From Rhodospirillales bacterium (GTDB lineage: Bacteria; Pseudomonadota; Alphaproteobacteria; ATCC43930; CGMCC-115725), in contig JAQGIC010000058.1 in the NCBI GenBank assembly GCA_028288725.1, positions 1 to 64,000 on the forward strand: a DNA stretch of 64,000 nt, written 5' to 3'. Within the stretch, counting starts at the first letter, position 1, and each line of letters begins with the position of its first letter. The position numbers and the translations under genes are program-made. Shown here in pieces: positions 1 through 6,733 of this stretch. The notes under the pieces are model-generated. The model saw nothing but the letters and a program-made list of their open reading frames with translations, did no database searches and was not told the DNA's origin.

Positions 1-57
1 ACCTCGTTGCCCTCCTACAACCGATTGAGCTGACCCTTGTTCCTGGACTCAAACATT

Positions 58-2022
58 TCAAGGCTTTCGGGCAAAGAGCTGCCCGGTCAGTTCCTCGCAG
101 GCGACGTCCTTTGCAGTGCCGAGGTCGGGTGTCGGGATTGGGATGGTCCGGCCGATGGAAATCGCCGGCGAGCGGATCTTGCCCTCGATCAAGACCGGCG
201 CATGCAGGTTCAACAAGTCGAACTGCTTCGCGTCGGCTGTGATCTTGCTCTTCAGGACCTGCGTCGTGAGAACGGCCTGGCCGTCGAGGTGGAGCACGGA
301 TTTCTGCGTGTCCATCAGGGTCTTGTCGAACGCCACGACCCCATGGTTGAAATTCAGGCGACCGAGCGCGCAGCGGACCGGAATACGGTCGTCGCCGGTG
401 ACGTAGAGCAGCAGGGCGTCGCCGATCTGCAGTCCGGCCAAGCTGACCATCAGCCCGCTGACCGATCCCCCAGCCATCGCCACCGCGACGTCGCCGTCGG
501 CCGTGCTCATGACCTGAGCGAGCGATCGGCCGTTGCCCGCCAGCAGAATGTGACCGTTCAGCTTGCCCTTGGTCGTGTCGAAAAAGCGCGAGCCGCGGAA
601 GAAGGCCGCGAGGTCGACGTCCTGGACCTGCAAGTTCGTCCGCACCTTGGGCTCGTCCGCGCGCGCATCGATCGCCAGTTCGCCGGCGACCTTGCCGCTG
701 CCGAAGGCCATGTTCAAGGGCCGCACGACCGCCTGGCCCTGCTCGATCTGAACATGAGCCGACAACGCCTGCACCGGAAGATAGGATGGCGCAATCACCC
801 GCTTCGCGTCGAGGGACACGTCCATGTCCATGGCCCGCAGGCGCTCCATGTGGAGTGGGGTGTTCGGGAAGAGCTCGCCCTTGGCTTCGAGCTCCGCCGC
901 CGTATTCTTTTGCTCGGCCGAAACATTGCCGCTCTTGCCCGGCGGCGCGCCGACCAGCGGGGCGAGGTCGGCGAAGGCAAGGCGCTGCGAGACGAGATTC
1001 GCCTTGAGTCGCGAAGGCTTGCTTCGCTGGTCGATGGCAATGACGCCGGACAGATCGCTGTCGCCGGCATGCCAGATCACATCGTCCACGCGCCAGGTGC
1101 CGGGCTCTCGATCCAGCTTGCCGGTGATGCGGTAAGGTGGCGTCGGGGGCCCCGGGATGCCGAGCAGCGGATAGATGTCCGCAAGGCTCTGGCCCGAGAG
1201 CGAAAGCTGCACGTTGGCGCCCTTATACTGGAAAGGGTCCTGAAGGGTGCCCTTGACCGTCAGTTCGGTAGCGCCGTAGACGATGTCCAGATCGACGGGA
1301 TAGGGCGTCTCGGTCTCCCGCAGCATGAGCGCCGAGCCGCCGACGAAATGCAGGGAAAGTGGCTGGTTCTCCAGTCGCCCTTTGACGGAGAACTCGGATT
1401 GCGGCTCGGTGCTCGCCTTTCCCGTCGCCGTCTGGACGGTACCGTCGAGCTCGAGCTTGCGCACGGGGTCCCTATAGCCGAGCCGCCCGTCAGAAATCTC
1501 CAGCCGCCCGATGAGCGGCATCTGATGGCGATGCTTCGGCTGGACCGTCTGTGCTGCGCCGCTCGCCAGCGGACTCTGCTCTGGGCTCCAGTTCGACTCG
1601 CGCTCGGCGTTGCGCTCGAGATAGATCTCCGGCTTGCGCAAAATCAGTCGGGGTAGGACGATGTCGCCATGCATCAACGGCCCCAGGCGGATGTCGAACT
1701 CGATCCGCTCGGCCTTGAACAGGTGATCGGCTTTTCCCCAATCGGCGTTCGAGACCTCCACGTCGTCGAGCCGGACGCGCGAGGTCCAGCCCCAATCGAT
1801 CGAGATGTCGGCGATCTTGGTCTTACGGCCGGAAACAGCGCCCGCATGATTCTCGACCTGAGCGCGGACATAGTCGGAGCTCACAAAAAAATATGCCGCA
1901 ACGGCGGCCGCCCCGATGAGCAGGCCCAGAACGCCGACAGTCCAGATGATGACCTTGGTCAGCCGCCTCACGATTTTGATCCGCTTGCCGCGCTGTCGTA
2001 CCAGCCCACCGGAAACCGCCAC
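58..2022 (-). CDS. AsmA family protein
   Basis: A 654-residue protein of the AsmA/TamB-like envelope family, which are inner-membrane-anchored periplasmic proteins linked to outer-membrane biogenesis and lipid transport. A single N-terminal membrane segment (about residues 26-48, rich in V, I, L, G and A) is followed by a long beta-rich periplasmic region with typical AsmA features: a DDVEVSNADWG stretch near residue 85, repeated acidic/hydrophobic strands, and a C-terminal AsmA_2-like part with DGDVAVAMAGGSVSG around residue 500. The start codon is GTG at 2022 with a weak ribosome site; a GTG 17 codons further in (1971) is an alternative. It is alone on its strand, about 150 bases from the next gene. 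The family call is firm; the transported lipid or client is unknown. Confidence 0.88.
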   Translation of the reverse strand: MAVSGGLVRQRGKRIKIVRRLTKVIIWTVGVLGLLIGAAAVAAYFFVSSDYVRAQVENHAGAVSGRKTKIADISIDWGWTSRVRLDDVEVSNADWGKADHLFKAERIEFDIRLGPLMHGDIVLPRLILRKPEIYLERNAERESNWSPEQSPLASGAAQTVQPKHRHQMPLIGRLEISDGRLGYRDPVRKLELDGTVQTATGKASTEPQSEFSVKGRLENQPLSLHFVGGSALMLRETETPYPVDLDIVYGATELTVKGTLQDPFQYKGANVQLSLSGQSLADIYPLLGIPGPPTPPYRITGKLDREPGTWRVDDVIWHAGDSDLSGVIAIDQRSKPSRLKANLVSQRLAFADLAPLVGAPPGKSGNVSAEQKNTAAELEAKGELFPNTPLHMERLRAMDMDVSLDAKRVIAPSYLPVQALSAHVQIEQGQAVVRPLNMAFGSGKVAGELAIDARADEPKVRTNLQVQDVDLAAFFRGSRFFDTTKGKLNGHILLAGNGRSLAQVMSTADGDVAVAMAGGSVSGLMVSLAGLQIGDALLLYVTGDDRIPVRCALGRLNFNHGVVAFDKTLMDTQKSVLHLDGQAVLTTQVLKSKITADAKQFDLLNLHAPVLIEGKIRSPAISIGRTIPIPTPDLGTAKDVACEELTGQLFARKP

Positions 2023-2173
2023 TCAGGGCATTGGTTCCCATCCATGGACCGGCCTGTCCGCTCCCGTTTCCTACGAGGGGCACAACCCCGGACAGGGCTT
2101 ATTGAGGGCGTCGACGGGTTCTCGGCGCGCGAACGGTGAGGCCCCTGATAAAAACGCCGCATTACCCGCCGCG

Positions 2174-3289
2174 TCACCCCTGGGCCGATCCCACCGTGTC
2201 CGCCATGACAGCGCCCCGCGCGCCCATCGGTTTGGGGCGTCCGACCGTCGTATCCCGAGCGGTCTGATGTTCCATCTCCGCGTCCAGATCGGCACCGACC
2301 AAAATGACGGTCGTTGAAATCCAGATCCAGATCATGAAGCCGACGACGGCGCCGAGCGAGCCGTAGGTCTCGTTGTAGCTGCCGAAGTTCGCCGCGTACC
2401 ATGAGAACAGAAACGATGCGAGCAACCATCCGATCGCGGCCGACGCACTTCCCCAGGTTATCCAGCGCCACCGAGGCTTCTCGCGACTGGGGCCGTACCG
2501 GTAAATGCAAGCCAGCGCGAGCGTGATGACGACGAGCAGTGCGGGCCATCTGGCGATTTCGATCAAGGTCTTCGTCGTGCCTCCGAAACCCGCAAAATCC
2601 ACCACGAGGGGCAGGACGACCACGGCTGTGGTGGCCGCAAGGAAGAACAGGATTCCGCCCGCGGTGAACGTCAGCGACACGATATTCAGGCGGAGAAAGC
2701 TTCGCTTCTCTTCCTCCTCATAGACGACGTTGAGGGCATCGAAGAGGGCCTTCATGCCCGCATTCGCACTCCACAGAGCGATCAGAAGACTGGCAAAGAA
2801 CGTCAGTCCCAGCGTGCTGGGTGGTTTCGACGCCACTCTTGTCATCTGATCGCGAAGCACGTCGACGGCTCCGCCGGGCAGGAAGCCGGAAAGCTGATCA
2901 AGGTGGGCCGCGATCTTGCCGGCGTCAGCGAAGAGTCCGTAGAGCGAGACTAATGCGGCGACGGCGGGAAAGATCGCCAAAATCGCGTAGAACGTCACCC
3001 CTGCGGCCGTCGCCATGATCCGCCGGCTCGATAGGTTTTTGTAAACCCGAAGCAATATGTCCTTCCAACCGGCCGCCGGGATTTCCGAAGGAGAGCTCGC
3101 CTCCCGGCCTCGCCCGGCCGGATGGTCCCTCCCGGCAGTGTCGGCCTCGGTCGGAAGGCGGCGGCGACCTCGCGTGAAACCCAAGCTCAGAAGCGCGAGC
3201 GTTGCCGCAGCGCCCCACAGGAGAGAGCGGTCCGCTCGTCCGTTCGCGGTTTGCCGCCACGGCAGCTCGTCATTCGACGCTGTCGGCAT
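2174..3289 (-). CDS. YihY/virulence factor BrkB family membrane protein
   Basis: A polytopic inner-membrane protein of the YihY/BrkB (formerly RNase BN) family. The sequence shows about six hydrophobic segments, the family hallmark MATAAGVTFYAILAIFPAVAA in the first half, and an FMIWIWISTTVILVGADLDAE segment near the end, which is the usual BrkB C-terminal helix. The open frame extends further upstream, but that part is arginine-rich and antisense-like. ATG at 3289 is preferred because a GGAG lies upstream and it overlaps the stop of the DUF3618 gene by only 20 bases; ATG at 3310 is the alternative. It is the last gene of a minus-strand group with DUF3618, holin-like and small anchored proteins. 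The biochemical role of the family is not settled. Confidence 0.85.
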   Translation of the reverse strand: MPTASNDELPWRQTANGRADRSLLWGAAATLALLSLGFTRGRRRLPTEADTAGRDHPAGRGREASSPSEIPAAGWKDILLRVYKNLSSRRIMATAAGVTFYAILAIFPAVAALVSLYGLFADAGKIAAHLDQLSGFLPGGAVDVLRDQMTRVASKPPSTLGLTFFASLLIALWSANAGMKALFDALNVVYEEEEKRSFLRLNIVSLTFTAGGILFFLAATTAVVVLPLVVDFAGFGGTTKTLIEIARWPALLVVITLALACIYRYGPSREKPRWRWITWGSASAAIGWLLASFLFSWYAANFGSYNETYGSLGAVVGFMIWIWISTTVILVGADLDAEMEHQTARDTTVGRPKPMGARGAVMADTVGSAQG

Positions 3290-4133
3290 TCTCTTGGGCG
3301 CTCCGGTCATCGGCCGAATCAGGGTGGCGCGCGGCAGCGGGTGCCTTCGGAAGCTCCGCGCCGGTCGCCTGACTGGGCAAGGGCACGGCAACTCTCGGTT
3401 CCCCAGCCCCCGCTTTGACGGCTTGGACGGCATGCTCGGCGACCTGCTGGGCTTTTTCCACGCCGGTGGCCGCAGCCTCCTGGAGCCGGTCCTTGGCATC
3501 CTCGCTCGCCTCTCCCATGAACCGGTCTTCAGCCTGCGTTCCTGGCAGAACCGCTCCGATCGCAGCACCAAATGCGATCCCCACGCCCGCCAGCAGGAGC
3601 GGTTGATCGCGAACGAATGCCGTTACGGTTCGACCCCGATCCAGGGCGCTTCGGCCGATGGTTCTGGTGGAACCGGCCAAGTCGACGGAAGCGGCCGCCG
3701 AGGCCAGGCCGCGGGCCGCCGAGGTGGTCGCGCGCGCGGCCTCACCCACTCGGGAGCTCGCGTCGGAGACGACGCCGCCAATTGATTGCGCCGCGGAGGA
3801 TACGGCCTTGCCGTCCTGCAGACTGCTCCCTGCACCGGCCCCGAGTTCGCCGGCAGGGCCGGGCCGCGCCGCCAGCCCGCTGGATGAGCCCCGTCTATTG
3901 GACAGCATCAGCCAAGTTAATCCCGCCCCCATCAATGTAATGGGGAGAGGATTCTGCACCGCCTGCCGTCTCAGATTTCGGAAAAACTCGCCGCCGCCGG
4001 TCCCCTGGGCATAGTCGACCAGTTGATCGACGATCTGTCCTGGCGAAATGCGCGACCGCAATTCGTCGACGGTTTCCGCGAGCTGGTGACGCGTCTGTTC
4101 GGTCTCCCGTTCAAGCTGCTCTGTGTAGGTCAT
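3270..4133 (-). CDS. DUF3618 domain-containing protein
   Basis: A 287-residue protein beginning with the DUF3618 signature (residues about 4-45: amphipathic helix with QLAETVDELRSRISPGQIVD), followed by a short membrane segment (ITLMGAGLTWLML). The rest is alanine- and serine-rich and low in complexity, with a second hydrophobic stretch (LLLAGVGIAFGAAIGAVLPG, about residues 175-195) similar to the glycine-zipper anchors of stress proteins. Its start overlaps the 3' end of the holin-like gene by 23 bases and its stop overlaps the BrkB gene, so the three are very probably one transcript. DUF3618 proteins usually sit next to DUF1469/holin-like proteins, as here. The function is unknown; envelope stress is an inference from context. 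Confidence 0.85.
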   Translation of the reverse strand: MTYTEQLERETEQTRHQLAETVDELRSRISPGQIVDQLVDYAQGTGGGEFFRNLRRQAVQNPLPITLMGAGLTWLMLSNRRGSSSGLAARPGPAGELGAGAGSSLQDGKAVSSAAQSIGGVVSDASSRVGEAARATTSAARGLASAAASVDLAGSTRTIGRSALDRGRTVTAFVRDQPLLLAGVGIAFGAAIGAVLPGTQAEDRFMGEASEDAKDRLQEAAATGVEKAQQVAEHAVQAVKAGAGEPRVAVPLPSQATGAELPKAPAAARHPDSADDRSAQENADSVE

Positions 4134-4533
4134 CGCGCTGCCTCATTTGATCTTTTGCGACCGATGCATCCTGTTGCAATTGATGAATCGTCCTGTTGGG
4201 AATCATCTTTTCCACCTTCAGCCGGTTCACTCCCAAGAACAGCAGAACAAGCCCGATCAGGAGGACGGCACCGCCAACTATGAGTTGGGACCAGTGCGCC
4301 GCTATTCCGGCCTCCATCAGGGCGCTGACAGCCGCCTGAAGGAGCACCACCAGGGCTGGAATGAGCAGTACCGCCCCGCCGACGATCAATGCGAGTGCCG
4401 CGGCCGCCCTGGTAATATTTTCCGACACTTCCGCCCGAGCGAGTTGGGCCTCCTTGCTCAAGAGCGTGGTAAATTGGTTCAACAGATCACCGAAGATCTG
4501 TGGAATTGATTTGTCCGCTGCGACGGTGCGCAT
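4111..4533 (-). CDS. phage holin family protein (DUF1469-like)
   Basis: A 140-residue membrane protein with an N-terminal amphipathic helix (LLNQFTTLLSKEAQLARAEV) and two hydrophobic hairpin segments (about residues 43-70 and 82-105), the layout of the DUF1469/Actinobacterial holin-X family. Despite the name, chromosomal members of this family are not phage genes and there is no phage context here. The start at 4533 is well supported by a strong GGAGGAG ribosome site. It lies 10 bases after the small anchored-protein gene and overlaps the DUF3618 gene, forming one envelope operon. Confidence 0.85.
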   Translation of the reverse strand: MRTVAADKSIPQIFGDLLNQFTTLLSKEAQLARAEVSENITRAAAALALIVGGAVLLIPALVVLLQAAVSALMEAGIAAHWSQLIVGGAVLLIGLVLLFLGVNRLKVEKMIPNRTIHQLQQDASVAKDQMRQRDDLHRAA

Positions 4534-4543
4534 CCTCTCCTCC

Positions 4544-4888
4544 TTACGCTCGAGGACCGCCAGGGCGGTCGGTGGAACTCTTCAGAAAGCGGGAGACCGC
4601 AAAGCCGGCGAGCACGGCTCCACTAAAGAAGGCCGCCGGCTGTGACCGGGCAAAGCTGGCAAAGCCGCTTGCCAGATCCTCAAGATTGTGCTTGCGCAGC
4701 TTTTCCGCCGCGTCCTCGACCCGCGCAGCGGCGTCATGAATAAAATCGGCCGCTTCAGGCATTGCTTCCTCGAGTTCCTTCGCGGCGCCATGTATTGCGC
4801 CTGCCACCGCACCCAGCTGCTCGGCGCCCGTGTCTTTCTGCTGCTCCGCCAGGTGACGTGCCTGCTCCTTGATGCTTGAATTTTCCAT
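4544..4888 (-). CDS. small tail-anchored alanine/glutamate-rich protein
   Basis: A 114-residue protein with a long helical, charged N-terminal two thirds (EQARHLAEQQKDTGAEQLGAVAG, repeated AA/EE pattern) and one hydrophobic C-terminal segment (PAAFFSGAVLAGFAVSRFL, about residues 88-106), then a short basic tail. ATG at 4888 is chosen; a TTG 13 codons upstream keeps the frame open but lacks a ribosome site. This shape resembles ElaB/YqjD-like and nutrient-deprivation-induced proteins, but no specific family can be named. It is the first gene of the minus-strand envelope operon. Confidence 0.7.
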   Translation of the reverse strand: MENSSIKEQARHLAEQQKDTGAEQLGAVAGAIHGAAKELEEAMPEAADFIHDAAARVEDAAEKLRKHNLEDLASGFASFARSQPAAFFSGAVLAGFAVSRFLKSSTDRPGGPRA

Positions 4889-5630
4889 GCTGTGTTCCGC
4901 CCCCGTCTCAGAGTGCTCCCGTTCCAAATGGGCGCGGCATAGGCCGGGGCACGCGCATCTCTCGTTCAGATCTCACCGGCACGGGAACAGCCGGCTGAAT
5001 ACCATCCCAAGCTCGTTCTGCCTGATTGGTTCCGAATGGCCTCGATTCCTCTAAGGCAAGATTTCGCTGCAGCGGGTCCAAAGCCCCATCCCGGCGCTGA
5101 TAGGCTGTGGTCCCGCAGCCGCTGACGTCGCCTTTGCTTCAGCGCTACCGTCTGAGGCACGCCGATTGTTGCCGAAGCCGTTCGGTCCTGCTCACCCGAG
5201 AATTCATGTAGATCGCCTGAGCATCTTGCAGATGATTCTGCAGGTCCTGAAACGGCGTCGTTTGTTTGCCGGCCGTCTGGGTCTTGTCACCGGCCTTCGG
5301 TGACCAACCGTCCGCATTGGGCCCTTTGACGGAAAAGGTCTGAATTTGCGGCGGCAAGCCAAGGAGTGACCGCCGGACCTCGCGGGCTCCTTGCTGACTG
5401 CGTCAATGGGCCGAGCGACGCCGTTGCCAAGAAGGGTCATCTAGGCTGAGACGCACTTCAGCCGCCCGTCCGCGAGGCACTATCCCGAAACGATCCCCAC
5501 GCCCGAGTATGACGCTCAGGACGGCGTGCAGAGGTTCGAAACGTAAAGGATGTCTCCGAACACCCATCAGGGACGTCTCCGGTCTTTACATCCTCTCCAG
5601 TTCATCTTGACCCCTAATGTAGCCTGCCTG
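4889..5630. other. intergenic region, 742 bases, no convincing gene
   Basis: No open frame here has a good start, ribosome site and protein-like composition. A 70-codon minus frame at 5145-5357 starts with TTG and is not supported. The left end should hold the promoter of the small anchored-protein operon. The right end (5543-5589) has a paired repeat described separately and may be a decayed element end. Confidence 0.5.
5548..5581. repeat. short imperfect direct repeat GGA[T/C]GTCTCCG, period 23
   Basis: Copies lie at 5548-5558 and 5571-5581 (10 of 11 identical). They are bracketed by GTAAAG (5543-5548) and its complement CTTTAC (5584-5589). The arrangement sits between two genes and 50 bases from the LysR stop codon. 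It could be an operator, a solo insertion-sequence end, or chance. Confidence 0.35.
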
Positions 5631-6614
5631 TCAGGGTGCGGTGATGGCCGTCTTGTTTGTGATCTCTGGCGGGGCCTGGCGGTACCAGGCGCCCAGATCA
5701 TGGGTGTCGCCGCGCAGCACGCCCGCCGTGGCCAGCCGCCGGACCTCGGTCTGCAGCATGCCGATGACGGAGCGGATGAGTGGCGTCACCTGTTTGCTGG
5801 GTGGCGTCGCCAGCACCAGCATGGCCCGCATCGCCGGACTCCGGAACGGACGGGCCGACAGGCGGCCCTCCTGCACTTCGCGATGGACCGCGCCGAACGG
5901 TAGCACGCTGCAGCCGACGCCGCGCTCGACCAGTTGCTTCAGCGCCGCGACGCAATCGATCTCCGACTGCACCTGCGGATGGACGCCCTCGGACCAGCAG
6001 GCTGCGTCGACGACCCGGCGCAAGCCATTGCCAGGGCTCGGCAGGAGACAGGGGCGAGCGCCCAACTCGCCGACATCGACCGGGCCGGTCGCCGGGCCGC
6101 CGGGGGCCTCGATCAGGAACAGGTCTTCCAGCAGCAGCGGTGTTGCCAGGATGTTGGCACCCCGGCGCGCGTCATAAAGCACGGCCAGATCCAGCCGCCC
6201 GGTCTCGATCCACTCCAGCAGCACGCCGCTGAAGCTTTCGTGCATGCGCAGGCGTGCCTTCGGGTGGGTTGCCGCGAACGCCGTCGCCAGGTCGGCACCG
6301 ACCGTGGCCGCGATCGAGGGCGGCGTGCCGATGGTGACTTCGCCGATCTCGTCCAGCGTGCGCGATTGCAGCTCGTTCTTGACCGCATCCAGCTGCTGCA
6401 GCGCGCTGCCAGCGACATCCAGCAGCCGTTGCCCGGCAGGGGTCAAGGCCACGCCCCGGCCGTGCCGATAGAACAGCTCGGTGCGCATCTCCGTTTCCAG
6501 CTTTTTCAGCTGACGGCTCAGAGTCGGCTGGCTGATGGCGAGGTGGGCCGCGGCGCGCGACAGGCTGCCCGCCGCTGCGATCTCCCTGAAATATCGCAAT
6601 TCGCTGATTTCCAT
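5631..6614 (-). CDS. LysR family transcriptional regulator
   Basis: A 327-residue LysR-type regulator. The N-terminal winged helix-turn-helix (residues 1-60) has the classic LysR pattern, with FREIAAAGSLSRAAAHLAIS then QPTLSRQLKKLETEM, followed by the TPAGQRLL boundary. The remainder is a two-lobed effector-binding domain. ATG at 6614 gives the standard family N terminus; the frame continues 15 codons upstream without reason. It is divergent from the E1 dehydrogenase gene at 6734, and an interrupted palindrome lies between them, so regulation of that gene (and itself) is the likely job. The ligand is unknown. Confidence 0.93.
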   Translation of the reverse strand: MEISELRYFREIAAAGSLSRAAAHLAISQPTLSRQLKKLETEMRTELFYRHGRGVALTPAGQRLLDVAGSALQQLDAVKNELQSRTLDEIGEVTIGTPPSIAATVGADLATAFAATHPKARLRMHESFSGVLLEWIETGRLDLAVLYDARRGANILATPLLLEDLFLIEAPGGPATGPVDVGELGARPCLLPSPGNGLRRVVDAACWSEGVHPQVQSEIDCVAALKQLVERGVGCSVLPFGAVHREVQEGRLSARPFRSPAMRAMLVLATPPSKQVTPLIRSVIGMLQTEVRRLATAGVLRGDTHDLGAWYRQAPPEITNKTAITAP

Positions 6615-6649
6615 CCGAGCCCTCGCAAACCGACAGAACTGTAATAACT

Positions 6650-6664
6650 GATATTGCATATATC
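6650..6664. promoter_or_regulatory. putative LysR-type operator
   Basis: Perfect interrupted palindrome GATAT-TGCAT-ATATC midway between the divergent LysR and E1 genes. Its spacing matches LysR-box architecture (an AT-rich dyad with a T-N11-A core, also read as ATA-N9-TAT). It is about 36 bases upstream of the regulator start and 70 bases upstream of the E1 start. Confidence 0.6.
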
Positions 6665-6733
6665 GGATAGCTTGAGCCTCCGACCCTCCGTAGGTTTGGC
6701 GCCAGGGATGGGAACGTCAAAGAAACGGGCGAC

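Noticed and set aside
37-1656. A long plus-strand open frame opposite the AsmA-like gene
   Set aside because: Composition is antisense-like and the minus strand gives a clear AsmA protein.
4111-4533. Prophage holin gene
   Set aside because: No other phage gene is present; the family is common in chromosomal envelope operons.
5145-5357. Small minus-strand 70-codon gene
   Set aside because: TTG start, no ribosome site and no recognisable composition.
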